38,715 bases of DNA from an uncultured beta proteobacterium (GCA_903885585.1 CAISJH010000423.1:1-38715), one strand, 5' to 3'. Positions 25,743 to 34,017 are shown, counted from the stretch's first letter. Notes: generated by a model not told the origin, from the sequence alone. Numbers and translations are program-made.

Positions 25743-26908
25743 TGGTCATCCTCCGCGCCAGCGCGCTCGTGGGCCGGTCGGTTCTTGGGGTCGAGTTCGG
25801 GGGGCACGTGCAGCTCGGGCAGATCGCCCGGCGCCCTGCCCTTGCCGGACATGGCATTGCGCAGCTGGAACACCCAGGCCAGCACCTGCGCCACAGCCGA
25901 GAAGAGCGCCGCGGGAATCTCCCGGTCCACCTCGGCATGGGCGTACAGGGCACGGGCCAGGGCGGGGGCCTCCAGCACAGGCACCTGCGCGCCACGGGCT
26001 GCGTCGCGGATGCGGAAGGCCATCAGATCTGCCCCCTTGGCCACCACCTTGGGTGCGGCCATGCGGCCGTCTTCATACAGCAGGGCAACGGCGAAGTGGG
26101 TCGGGTTCATCACCACCACGCTGGCGCCTGGGACCGCCGCCAGCATCCGACGGTTGGCCGCCTCTCTCATCCGGGCCTTCTGCTTGCCCTTGACCTCGGC
26201 GTTGCCCTCGACCTCCTTGTATTCCTTCTTGACTTCCTCGTGGCTCATGCGCAGGCCGCGAAGCCACACGAACTTCTGCAACGGCACATCCACCAGCGCA
26301 AAGGCACCCACAGCCAGCAACAGCAGCAGCAGACCCGCCCACACCGTACCTGCCGCGTGATTGAGGGCGGCCGGCAAGGGCACGCCCGTCGAGTGCATGA
26401 AGCGCCCCACATTGGCCTGCAGGAAGAGCGCCCCAATGATGCCGAGCACCAAGGCCAGCAGGCAGGCCTTCAGCGTCATGCCAATCTGGGAGGCCTTGAA
26501 CAAGTTCGCCACGCCGCTGATCGGATTCAGCTTGCTGAACTTGGGCTGAACCGCCTTCCAGGAGAAGTTCCAGCCGCCGCACGCCACACTGGCCACCACA
26601 CCCACGGCCATCATCAGCAGGCCCATGGGCACCACCACCAGCAGCATTTCGGCACCGAATTGCGACAGGCGGTCGGTCATCCGCAACGGCTCGGCGACGG
26701 TCTGCGCATCAAAGCTCAGGCCCTTGGCCAGCAGGCGTTGCAACCAGCCCGTCAGCGTCGAAGCCATCGACACCAGCACCAGGCAGGCCGCGAACAGAGC
26801 GGCAAAGTGCCCCAGGTCGCGCGAGCGCGCAACCTGACCCTCCTCACGGGCTTTGGAGATCTTCCGCGGGGAGGCGGGTAGGGTGCGGTCTTGGGAGCTG
26901 TCGGACAT
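25739..26908 (-). CDS. flhB: Flagellar type III export switch protein FlhB
   Basis: This 389-residue protein has four membrane helices (between about 35 and 210) and a cytoplasmic domain that undergoes self-cleavage at the NPTH motif (Asn268-Pro269), switching export from hook to filament proteins. The N-terminus is family-like (PASPRKISKAREEGQVARSRDL), so the ATG at 26908 is secure. A long linker helix (HEEVKKEYKEVEGNAEVKGKQ) connects the parts. The ribosome site AAGG lies inside a strong hairpin that ends three bases before the ATG. The C-terminal tail (about 355-389) is Pro-rich and polar. The gene follows cheZ after a 90-base gap with a possible terminator. Confidence 0.96.
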   Translation of the reverse strand: MSDSSQDRTLPASPRKISKAREEGQVARSRDLGHFAALFAACLVLVSMASTLTGWLQRLLAKGLSFDAQTVAEPLRMTDRLSQFGAEMLLVVVPMGLLMMAVGVVASVACGGWNFSWKAVQPKFSKLNPISGVANLFKASQIGMTLKACLLALVLGIIGALFLQANVGRFMHSTGVPLPAALNHAAGTVWAGLLLLLLAVGAFALVDVPLQKFVWLRGLRMSHEEVKKEYKEVEGNAEVKGKQKARMREAANRRMLAAVPGASVVVMNPTHFAVALLYEDGRMAAPKVVAKGADLMAFRIRDAARGAQVPVLEAPALARALYAHAEVDREIPAALFSAVAQVLAWVFQLRNAMSGKGRAPGDLPELHVPPELDPKNRPAHERAGAEDDQ

Positions 26909-26911
26909 GAA

Positions 26912-26937
26912 GGTGAGGCCCCTTTTGGAGCCTCACC
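26912..26937 (-). promoter_or_regulatory. Hairpin covering the flhB ribosome binding site
   Basis: On the minus strand GGTGAGGCTCC, loop AAAA and GGGGCCTCACC pair as a continuous 11-bp stem with one G-U wobble. It ends three bases before the flhB ATG. The only Shine-Dalgarno-like bases (AAGGGG) lie in its loop and closing pairs, so an unfolded state, a protein or ongoing transcription would be needed for efficient initiation. No U-run follows, so it is not a normal terminator. Confidence 0.6.
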
Positions 26938-26974
26938 ATGTTGCCGGCAGCGCGGCGGAACTTGAGCCGGAAAG

Positions 26975-26992
26975 GAGGGGCGAAAACCCCTC
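26975..26992 (-). terminator. Terminator-like hairpin after cheZ
   Basis: Minus-strand GAGGGG, loop TTTTCG, CCCCTC followed by CTTTCC gives a 6-bp GC-rich stem and a short T-rich tail, starting six bases after the cheZ stop. It could partly separate motAB-cheYZ transcription from flhB-flhA-flhF. The tail is weak, so read-through is likely. Confidence 0.4.
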
Positions 26993-26998
26993 TATTCG

Positions 26999-27628
26999 CT
27001 AGAACCCCAGGCTGGCCAGCAGGTCGTCCACCTGCTCTTGATTGGCCACCACGTCGGTACGGCCCTCGGGGTTGACCACGGGACCACTCAGGGCCTGCTC
27101 CACCTTGTGGACCTGGTCCTCAGGGACCACTTGCACCAGCAGCTTGACCAAGCTGCCTTCAAGATCGTTGGCCAGGGTCACCACCTTGGCCACGACCTGA
27201 CCGGTCAGATCGTGAAAGTCCTGCGCCAGCATGATGTCGGTCAGGTGCTCATCGGCCCGGGTGGCCGAGGCCTCGATGTCACGAACAAAGTTCAACACCG
27301 CTCCGCTGGCCACGGCCTTGACCGGATCTTCTGTCAAGTTCTTGGCCAGCGTCTGCGCTTGGCTCAGCATGTGGGCATGAACCGACTTGGCCTGATCCAC
27401 CGAGTTCAGGACCTTGTCGGCCGCCGAGGCCGTCTTCTCGGCGATGTAGTTCAAGCGGCTGCGGGCATCGGGCAGCCCCTGCGCGGCCGCCTGCAGCTTG
27501 GGCATCACGCCCAGCTGGGACAGGGTGTCGTGCAGCAGTCGCGTGATGGTGCCAATCTGGATGAACACCTCCGTGGTGCTCAGGTCGCGAGGCGCGGTCT
27601 GGCCGGCCGTCTCGTGGTTTTCCTGCAT
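26999..27628 (-). CDS. cheZ: Chemotaxis phosphatase CheZ
   Basis: This 209-residue helical protein dephosphorylates CheY-P. The catalytic helix reads AQDFHDLTGQ, with Asp140 and Gln144 matching the known active residues. The long four-helix-bundle segments surround it (about 20-190). The extreme C-terminus QEQVDDLLASLGF is the CheY-binding peptide, attached by a flexible linker (about 178-195). The gene lies 53 bases after cheY and is followed by a terminator-like hairpin. CheZ is present in most beta- and gammaproteobacteria. Confidence 0.96.
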   Translation of the reverse strand: MQENHETAGQTAPRDLSTTEVFIQIGTITRLLHDTLSQLGVMPKLQAAAQGLPDARSRLNYIAEKTASAADKVLNSVDQAKSVHAHMLSQAQTLAKNLTEDPVKAVASGAVLNFVRDIEASATRADEHLTDIMLAQDFHDLTGQVVAKVVTLANDLEGSLVKLLVQVVPEDQVHKVEQALSGPVVNPEGRTDVVANQEQVDDLLASLGF

Positions 27629-27681
27629 GTCTTGTCCCCGGTTGCTGGAAGGGTGGCTGGCTGTTGTGCCCGCTGCAAAGC

Positions 27682-28080
27682 TCAGGCCGTACCTGCCATC
27701 TTCTGCACGATCTTCAGTACCTTTTCTTCCAACGTGGCCTTGGTGAAGGGCTTGACGATGTAGCCGGCGGCGCCACTCTGCGCGGCCAGCACGATGTCTT
27801 CCTTGCGGGCCTCCGCCGTCACCATCAGCACCGGCACGTGTTTGAGCGTGGCATCCGCCTTGATGGCCTTGAGCAGTTCAAACCCATTCATGTTGGGCAT
27901 GTTGATGTCCGACACCACGAAATCGTGACGCTGGTTTCGCAGCATGCTCAGCGCCACGGCACCGTCCTCGGCCTCATCAACGTTGTTGCAGCCGATTTCC
28001 TTGAGCAGGCCCCGGATGATGCGACGCATGGTCGAAAAGTCATCGACGACGAGAAACCTCAAGTCTGTGTGAATGGTCAT
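27682..28080 (-). CDS. cheY: Chemotaxis response regulator CheY
   Basis: This 132-residue single-domain receiver binds the motor switch when phosphorylated by CheA. Key residues are Asp13 and Asp14 ([10 protein letters not shown]), phospho-acceptor Asp58 ([10 protein letters not shown]), Thr88 and Lys110 (YIVKPFTK). The start has GAGGAA upstream. It sits between motB and cheZ; cheA, cheW and receptor genes are not in the window. It is the standard CheY length and no change is seen in the phosphorylation site. Confidence 0.97.
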   Translation of the reverse strand: MTIHTDLRFLVVDDFSTMRRIIRGLLKEIGCNNVDEAEDGAVALSMLRNQRHDFVVSDINMPNMNGFELLKAIKADATLKHVPVLMVTAEARKEDIVLAAQSGAAGYIVKPFTKATLEEKVLKIVQKMAGTA

Positions 28081-28137
28081 TCGTTCCTCGTGAGCCTGGA
28101 AACAGCCTCTGGAGATTCAGGAAAATCAGGACGTCAA

Positions 28138-29109
28138 TCAGCGCTTGAGGGCCGGGGGCGCCATCGGGCTCGGTGCCACCCCCGCGGTGGGACCGGACGC
28201 ACCCCCAGCAGGCTCCTGCGACCCCGCACTGTCCGTACCTGCGCGGAAGAAGCGGTCCTCCGCGTCGCGATTCATGACAATGATACTGATGCGCCGGTTG
28301 ACCGGACCGCTCGGGTCATCACGGTCCAAGGGCACGCTGGCAGAAAGACCCTGCACGCGCAGGACGCGATCCTCCGTCAAGCCCCCCGCTGCCAACTCCC
28401 GGCGAGATGCATTGGCGCGGTCGGCCGAGAGCTCCCAGTTGCTGTAGCCCTGCCCGCCCCCGACGAAAGGCATGGAGTCGGTGTGGCCCTCCAGCGTCAG
28501 GCGGTTGGGCACCTCGGTCAGGATGGCTCCGATCTCGCGCAGCAGGTCGCGCATGTAGGGCTGAACCACCGCACTGCCGCTGGCAAACATGGGCCTGTTG
28601 TTGGCGTCGACGATCTGGATGCGCAGACCATCGCGCGTCATGTCCAGGCGGATCTGGGACTTCAAAGCATCCAGCTTGGGGCTTGCGCTGATCTTGCGCT
28701 CCAGCTCTTCCTTCAACTGCTCCAGGCGCGCCCGCTCGGCCCGGGCCTGCTCGGCTTTGAGAGCCTGCAAATTGACAGTGCGCGTGGGAGCTTCCACATC
28801 ACCGCGCTTGACCTGGCCACCGGAGCGGCTCAAGTCCTGGCCACCGCCCTTCACCACCGAAGAAGAGTCACCCGAGCCCGAACCCCCACCCAACATGGAC
28901 AGCTTCAAAGGCGTGCTGAAGTAGTCCGCGATGCCCTTGCGGTCCCCCTCGGTGGTCGAGCCGATCAGCCACATCATGAGAAAGAAGGCCATCATGGCGG
29001 TGACGAAGTCGGCGTAGGCGATCTTCCAGGCCCCGCCATGGGCGGCATGGCCGCCCTTCTTCACACGCTTGACGATGATGGGCTGGAGCTTCTTGGTGTC
29101 ACCAGCCAT
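28138..29109 (-). CDS. motB: Flagellar stator protein MotB
   Basis: This 323-residue stator subunit anchors to peptidoglycan. The single membrane helix includes YADFVTAMMAFFLMMWLI, with the proton-carrying Asp34. A plug-like segment follows (about 55-70). The C-terminal OmpA-like domain (about 185-290) has LEGHTDSMPF and NWELSADRANASRREL. The C-terminal tail is rich in Pro, Gly and Ala. It starts 36 bases after the motA stop and precedes cheY. The sequence is of the H+-type MotB by overall pattern. Confidence 0.96.
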   Translation of the reverse strand: MAGDTKKLQPIIVKRVKKGGHAAHGGAWKIAYADFVTAMMAFFLMMWLIGSTTEGDRKGIADYFSTPLKLSMLGGGSGSGDSSSVVKGGGQDLSRSGGQVKRGDVEAPTRTVNLQALKAEQARAERARLEQLKEELERKISASPKLDALKSQIRLDMTRDGLRIQIVDANNRPMFASGSAVVQPYMRDLLREIGAILTEVPNRLTLEGHTDSMPFVGGGQGYSNWELSADRANASRRELAAGGLTEDRVLRVQGLSASVPLDRDDPSGPVNRRISIIVMNRDAEDRFFRAGTDSAGSQEPAGGASGPTAGVAPSPMAPPALKR

Positions 29110-29145
29110 GGACGAGGCTCCTGCAGCAGGTCAAGGGCCGGAGGT

Positions 29146-30009
29146 TCACTTCTTCTTGCCCTTCACGTGGCTTTCCAGCTCATTGAAAGAGGGGCGATCG
29201 TCATGGAAGAGCACCTTGCGTCCGAATTCGATGGCCACCTGAGGCGCGTAGCCTTGCATGCTGGCCAGCAGGGTGGTCTTGATGCACTGGAGCTCCTTGG
29301 TGCCCTCCTCGACCTTCTGCTCCAACAGGCCCGCGAGTGGCTCGGCAAACGCGTAGGACAGCAAGATGCCCAGGAAGGTGCCCACCAGGGCCGAGCCGAT
29401 CATGCCGCCCAGCACGGCCGGGGGTTGGCCCACCGAGCCCATGGTATTGACCACACCCAGCACCGCCGCCACGATGCCGAAGGCCGGCAAGCCACCAGCA
29501 ATGCGCTGAATGGCCATGACGGGCGCGTGCGCCTCATGGTGATGCGTGTCGATCTCGTTGTCCATCAAGGACTCGATCTCGTGCGCATTCAGGTTGCCCG
29601 TCACCATCATGCGCAGGTAGTCGGTGATGAACTCCGTCACGTGGTGGTCGGCGGCGATGACGGGATACTTCTTGAACAGTGGCGAGTTCTGGGGCTCTTC
29701 CACGTCCTTCTCGATGGCCATCAAGCCCTCGCGGCGCGCCTTCTGCAAGATGTCGTACAGCAAGGCCATCAAGTCCATGTAGCGGGCCTTGTTGTACTTG
29801 CTGCCCTTGAAGCACTGCCCCAAGCCCGCCAGGGTGGACTTGATGACCTTGGGCTGATTGGTCGCCAGAAAGGCCCCGATGGCCGCACCGAAGATGGTCG
29901 TCATCTCAAAAGGCAAAGCCTTCAGCACCGGGCCCATGTTGCCGCCGTGGGCAATGAAGACCCCGAAGACGCAGCCCATGGCGACGACCCATCCAATGAT
30001 GACGAACAT
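29146..30009 (-). CDS. motA: Flagellar stator protein MotA
   Basis: This 287-residue inner-membrane stator subunit has four membrane helices: two near the N-terminus (about 1-50) and two at about 165-220 (GGLPAFGIVAAVLGVVNTMG and SALVGTFLGILLSYAFAEPL). The cytoplasmic loop includes the charged motif RREGLMAIEKDVEEP, which contacts the rotor protein FliG. The conserved prolines of the channel helices are present. The gene starts a motA-motB-cheY-cheZ group with a good sigma-28 promoter 102 bases upstream, at the end of the methyltransferase gene. Confidence 0.96.
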   Translation of the reverse strand: MFVIIGWVVAMGCVFGVFIAHGGNMGPVLKALPFEMTTIFGAAIGAFLATNQPKVIKSTLAGLGQCFKGSKYNKARYMDLMALLYDILQKARREGLMAIEKDVEEPQNSPLFKKYPVIAADHHVTEFITDYLRMMVTGNLNAHEIESLMDNEIDTHHHEAHAPVMAIQRIAGGLPAFGIVAAVLGVVNTMGSVGQPPAVLGGMIGSALVGTFLGILLSYAFAEPLAGLLEQKVEEGTKELQCIKTTLLASMQGYAPQVAIEFGRKVLFHDDRPSFNELESHVKGKKK

Positions 30010-30110
30010 GGTGCTGCAGTGTGTTGGATATGAGAGAAGTCGTTGCCGGGCGCCTCCAAAGCGGCCCGCCTACCGGAGCGGCCAGTCTGGCTAACGCATC
30101 GTCTCGAATG

Positions 30111-30138
30111 TTATCGGCCCGAAGCTCCGGAAACTGAA
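30111..30138 (-). promoter_or_regulatory. Sigma-28 (FliA) promoter for motA-motB-cheYZ
   Basis: On the minus strand the sequence TTCAGTTT (six of eight matches to the -35), a 12-base spacer and a perfect GCCGATAA -10 are present, about 100 bases before the motA start. The last three bases of the -10 (TAA, plus-strand 30111-30113) are the stop codon of the methyltransferase gene upstream. Motor genes are usual FliA targets. Confidence 0.8.
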
Positions 30139-30902
30139 CTCGACGGTCCGGCCACACGATAAATCCAGAGCGGGCGACCGTCCTGGCAGGTCAAGCGCGC
30201 AGCCGGCCGGACCCCCGGCACCTCGAACTCCAGGCTCGCCAGCCAGCCTCCCGGGGCCAGTTCCGCACACGCCTTGGTCCATACCCGCACCATGGATTCG
30301 GGCCGCTGGAAGCAATAGATCAGGGCAAACCCGGCCCACGAGCCCCGCCACATGTCACCGTGCCGCACCCGATCGCCTGCAGACCGCAGGCGGCTGAGCA
30401 GCACCAGCGCGAGACTGCGCTCCACCCCTTCAACAAGCGCATCAGGATAGGCTTCTCGCAATGCCACCATGCCATGACCGAGCCCGCTGCCTACGTCGAG
30501 GATGCGGGCGCCCCCCGGCAAGGGGACAACCGAAGGCAGAGCGTGCAAGGCATCAGCTGGCGTCGGGAAGATCGGCGCATCCCTCCAGGCCTGCAAGGGG
30601 TAGACCCCCAGCACGGCCGCCGCCGCCAGCAGCCAGGCCCAGGGTGGAACCGCCGACAGTCCAACCGTCAAGGCCAGGGAAAGCGGCAACCCGAGCATTA
30701 CCGCTGCCCGGCGCCACGGTCCTGTGGTCCGGGACTGCGCCCACACAGCCGGCAGCAGGCCCAGCATGAGCGCCCACGCCATGGACACGTCCATCGAGGA
30801 CGCTGCCAGCACCAGGGCCCAGCCGGACAGCCAGGCAAACAAGGCCGGCCACGGCCAAGCCCAGCGCAAGGAGGGGGGTGTCTTCGGCAAGAGATCGCTC
30901 AT
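30111..30902 (-). CDS. Membrane-anchored class I SAM-dependent methyltransferase
   Basis: This is a protein of about 263 residues from the ATG at 30902, which has a GAGG site upstream. The first 100 residues hold about four hydrophobic helices (roughly 14-34, 38-56, 67-85, 87-101), giving a membrane anchor. The rest is a Rossmann-type methyltransferase with motif I LDVGSGLGHG (135-144) and an acidic residue in EGVERS at the end of strand two. The substrate is unknown. It lies 79 bases downstream of the degenerate HD-GYP gene, possibly co-transcribed with it, and its stop is part of the motA promoter. The ORF can be extended upstream to 30995, but no domain or good ribosome site supports that. 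Confidence 0.75.
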   Translation of the reverse strand: MSDLLPKTPPSLRWAWPWPALFAWLSGWALVLAASSMDVSMAWALMLGLLPAVWAQSRTTGPWRRAAVMLGLPLSLALTVGLSAVPPWAWLLAAAAVLGVYPLQAWRDAPIFPTPADALHALPSVVPLPGGARILDVGSGLGHGMVALREAYPDALVEGVERSLALVLLSRLRSAGDRVRHGDMWRGSWAGFALIYCFQRPESMVRVWTKACAELAPGGWLASLEFEVPGVRPAARLTCQDGRPLWIYRVAGPSSSVSGASGR

Positions 30903-30981
30903 CGAAGACCTCGCTGATGGCCGTTGCGGGCTCCACGAGCGCCCCGAAGCGACCTCTGGCGACGCTTCAGCCCGGTTGCCG

Positions 30982-32223
30982 TCAGATGAGTCCAATCAGC
31001 TTGTCGTGGCTCAAGCGGACATTGACCTCGTTGGCGAGCACTGAACGGGCCACTCGGTGGGGGGTCTTCACCGCATCGCGCAGCATCGGTGTCATCATCA
31101 TGTTGCCGTCAGCCCCTCTGAGGCTGGCCACGCGGGGCAAGTCTGCCCTCACACCCCGTGCCACCACGATGCCCACCTCGCCGCTGGCCAACTCCACATA
31201 GGTGCCGGGTGGGTACAGCCCCACGGCCTTGAGCAAGGCCGAGCCGATCTCGTCAAGCTTTCCACCGGGCCCGATGCAGGCACGTTTGGCCGCCTGAAGC
31301 GGCGACATGGGGGCGCGCGCCCTTCTTCGGCTCAGCCTGGCGGTGAAGATATCCACCCGCATCAGCAGGCGCGCCAGCTTGCGCGAATCGGACAACTCCT
31401 CGAACGGCAGACTGTCCTGCTGCCAGTCGTGGTGCCAGCGCACCGCGCCAGTCCACAACGGATCCTCGACACCGCAGGCCTGCAGGAGCGCCTGCGCCCC
31501 AATGGGGTGCCTCTCGATTTCCTGCCGCATCTCCACCGACGGCGTCGCGTCACTGTCGGCCAGCAGGTCCTGCAGGCGCGTCATGGTGGCATTCATGGTC
31601 AGCGCAGCCAGCCCGACCGCCTGGATCCAGTCCCTGGGCCAGGAAAGAATGCGCGCGGTTGCTTGGCACACCAAGCAGACCAACAAGGCGTGCAGCGCAG
31701 AGTAGTTGAGCTGCGGTTGGCTGGACTCATGGATCAGGAAATAGAGCGACCCATCCAGCCGCCGAGCGCCCAAGTCCTGCACCCGGCGGTGGGCCCGAAT
31801 GATTCGCTTGAGCCAGTCCGCGTCGGGACGCGGATCGCGCAACGTGGACGCCATCACCCGAAGTAGCGACTCCCACTCCTCGGTGAGGGTCAACTCCTGC
31901 GCGAAACCTGTGTCCAGGAACTGGCTCTCTCGCCCGTTCTGCTGGCTCTCTCGCCAGTTCTGGCCCATCCGCGCCTGCGCGATCTTCCCCAACGTCAAGT
32001 TACGACGCACCATGTCACCCAAGCGCATGGTGATCGCGCGCTTCCACTCCTGAGAGACCCGCTCGTCGATGTACACCTGCTGGTTCTCCACCGCCTCCTT
32101 GAGTGTGTCCGTGTCGGCGACGCCGCCTGCTGCAAGCAGCAGACGGCCCTCACCGTCGAACACATCGAAGGGTGCGGGCTCTCCCTTGCGCAGGGAGTCG
32201 TCGGTGACGGGAACGAGCTTCAC
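30982..32223 (-). CDS. Degenerate HD-GYP domain protein
   Basis: This is a 413-residue cytoplasmic protein. The N-terminal part (about 1-110) resembles the PilZ-like or DUF3391-like leaders that often precede HD-GYP. The region from about 130 to 400 follows the HD-GYP order, ending in the typical tail YPPGTYVELASGEVGIVV. However the metal-binding HD pair is replaced by NA (LTMNATM), the HHExxDGxGYP motif is reduced to HHDWQQDSLP, and the FDALTS segment reads IFTARLS. Phosphodiesterase activity is therefore unlikely; it may act as a binding or scaffold protein. It is divergent from the glycan operon and upstream of the membrane methyltransferase. Confidence 0.75.
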   Translation of the reverse strand: MKLVPVTDDSLRKGEPAPFDVFDGEGRLLLAAGGVADTDTLKEAVENQQVYIDERVSQEWKRAITMRLGDMVRRNLTLGKIAQARMGQNWRESQQNGRESQFLDTGFAQELTLTEEWESLLRVMASTLRDPRPDADWLKRIIRAHRRVQDLGARRLDGSLYFLIHESSQPQLNYSALHALLVCLVCQATARILSWPRDWIQAVGLAALTMNATMTRLQDLLADSDATPSVEMRQEIERHPIGAQALLQACGVEDPLWTGAVRWHHDWQQDSLPFEELSDSRKLARLLMRVDIFTARLSRRRARAPMSPLQAAKRACIGPGGKLDEIGSALLKAVGLYPPGTYVELASGEVGIVVARGVRADLPRVASLRGADGNMMMTPMLRDAVKTPHRVARSVLANEVNVRLSHDKLIGLI

Positions 32224-32457
32224 GGCAGAGGCTCAGGCTTCACAGGTGTTGAATTGAACTGGGTGGTCGCGGAGAAAGCCACGCTAGGGCTCTCCACTTA
32301 GAAACCGCACCGCGATTGTGCACATGCGCAGACCTGCTGCGCGGCGTGAAAGGGCCGGTTTGGAGGGAATTGCAGCCTCTTTTCCCGCTAAAGCCCGCCA
32401 CATGACGAGCCAAGAATCGGTTCACCGACTCAATTCGCTGGACGTCAAGGAATCCCC
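32224..32457. other. Divergent intergenic region between HD-GYP-like gene and glycan operon
   Basis: This 234-base region has no convincing gene. It contains a stem-loop (GCGCAG, loop ACCTG, CTGCGC at 32326-32342), the candidate sigma-28 promoter described at 32389 and an AAGGAA ribosome site six bases before the ATG at 32458. I see no convincing promoter for the minus-strand gene. Confidence 0.5.
32389..32416 (+). promoter_or_regulatory. Candidate sigma-28 promoter for the glycan operon
   Basis: TAAAGCCC (five of eight matches) and GCCAAGAA (six of eight matches) are separated by 12 bases, the same spacing as at flgM and motA. It ends 41 bases before the ATG at 32458. If real, sugar modification genes would be turned on with flagellin. 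The match is weaker than at the other two sites. Confidence 0.4.
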
Positions 32458-34017
32458 ATGATCGAGACCCCGCCCCTGCCCAACGTGCACATCGCCATCA
32501 TGCAACCGGTGGGCTACGTCCATTCGCTGGCCTTCCTGGACCCGGCGCGGTTCATCCGCCATCAGCTGCGACGCTTTGGAGTGGAGGTCACGATCGCCAA
32601 GAATCGCCTGCGCTCTGACGCGGTCAACTTGGTGCTGGGGGCGCACCTCGGTTTCGACCCCTCGCTAAGGGAGCGCCATGCCTGCCTGTTCGTCAATCTG
32701 GAACAGCTCGGGCCGGGCGGCGCCCAGGTGTCCGAGGAGTACCTCACCCTGCTCAAGACCTCAGGCGTGGTGGATTACGACCTGGCTAACGTGGGCGCCT
32801 ACGGCGCTGACCCCGCCGATGTGCCGCTGATCCCTTTCCGGCACGCCGCCTACCTGGAGAAGGCAGCAGCACAGGCCCCCGCCCTCGAAGACCGCACCAT
32901 CGATCTGCTGTTCTTTGGCAGCATGAACGAGCGCCGCAAGCGTCTGATAGAACGCATCGAGGCCTGTGGGCTGCAGGTGGCCATGTTCGACCAACCTCTT
33001 TACGCGGAAGAGCGGGACCAGTACATCCGCCAAGCCAAGGCCGTGCTGAACTGCCACTTCTACGAGAGCGCCACCTTCGAGCAGGTGCGGGCGTTCCACT
33101 GCCTGTCTCTTGGCACGCCAGTCATCTCGGAGCGCTGTGCACAAACTCGGCCTGACGCCGCCTTCGACCAGGCCATCTCCTGGTTTGATGAGCGCTCACT
33201 CGAGACATTCTTCAGCCAGACCTTCGGGACCACGGCCTTTTTCCAGCGAGCCCGTCAGCAACTGCAGGCCTGGAAGCGGCATGACCCGGTGGAAGCGTAT
33301 GCCGACCTGATGGCGTTTGCATCAGGCTACTACCAGGGTCATGTGCAGGGCAGAAGTGAAGAACCCTGGCGCCCGACCCAGGTCAACCTGGGTTCCGGCA
33401 AGGACTACAAGGCTGGCTGGCTGAATCTGGATGTGATCGACCGCGCAGAACCTGACCTGGTGCTGGACCTGGGCCAACCCCAGACCTTCCCCGTGAAAGC
33501 CACCACGCGATTCGGGATTGAACTGGAACTCGAGGCCGGCAGCCTGGACAAGGTGTACGCCAACAACGTGCTGGAGCACGTGCCCGACCTGCCCTGCCTG
33601 ATGACCAACGTGCTCACGCTGCTGAAGGAAGGCGGCGAGATCGAGATCGAGGTGCCCTACGAGAAGGCGCTGACCGCCTGGCAGGATCCGACGCACATCC
33701 GGGCCATGAACGAGAACTCGTGGATCTACTACATCGAGTGGTTCTGGTACCTGGGGTGGTTTGAGCACCGGTTTGAAATGAGACAGTCCACCTGGCTGGA
33801 TCAAGGCCTGCAGCCCTGCGACAGGAACGAGGCCGCCTTCATGCGGCTTGTCCTTGCAAAGGTGGAGACAACTGCCGCTGAACGCACAGTTGCCCGCACC
33901 ATGCAGGCGGACTTGGGGGTGCCAAATGACAGCCAGGAGCAGCCCAAGCCCAGCGGCCAGGCTGACCTGGCAGTTGGATCTGAATGGGTCGCCCTCCATA
34001 CTGAAGAGGCCGTGTGA
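32458..34017 (+). CDS. Glycosyltransferase-methyltransferase fusion
   Basis: This is a 519-residue protein. Residues about 1-300 look like a GT-B-type glycosyltransferase of the CgeB/Glyco_trans_1_2 kind: LLFFGSMNERRKRLIERI, then AVLNCHFYESATFEQVRAFH and LGTPVISE. Residues about 305-460 form a class I SAM-dependent methyltransferase (VNLGSGKDYKAGWLNLDVI, ANNVLEHVPDLP, LLKEGGEIEIEVPY). One protein may transfer and then methylate a sugar, but this is inferred. The C-terminal tail (about 465-519) is Gln/Pro/Ser-rich. The start has an AAGGAA ribosome site. Its stop overlaps the next gene's start (TGATG), indicating translational coupling. It is the first gene of the pseB-containing operon. Confidence 0.75.
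   Translation: MIETPPLPNVHIAIMQPVGYVHSLAFLDPARFIRHQLRRFGVEVTIAKNRLRSDAVNLVLGAHLGFDPSLRERHACLFVNLEQLGPGGAQVSEEYLTLLKTSGVVDYDLANVGAYGADPADVPLIPFRHAAYLEKAAAQAPALEDRTIDLLFFGSMNERRKRLIERIEACGLQVAMFDQPLYAEERDQYIRQAKAVLNCHFYESATFEQVRAFHCLSLGTPVISERCAQTRPDAAFDQAISWFDERSLETFFSQTFGTTAFFQRARQQLQAWKRHDPVEAYADLMAFASGYYQGHVQGRSEEPWRPTQVNLGSGKDYKAGWLNLDVIDRAEPDLVLDLGQPQTFPVKATTRFGIELELEAGSLDKVYANNVLEHVPDLPCLMTNVLTLLKEGGEIEIEVPYEKALTAWQDPTHIRAMNENSWIYYIEWFWYLGWFEHRFEMRQSTWLDQGLQPCDRNEAAFMRLVLAKVETTAAERTVARTMQADLGVPNDSQEQPKPSGQADLAVGSEWVALHTEEAV

Noticed and set aside
27664-30033. A 789-codon open frame on the plus strand opposite cheY, motB and motA
   Set aside because: It overlaps three conserved genes, and its composition (His, Gln, Arg repeats) is that of a GC-skew shadow.
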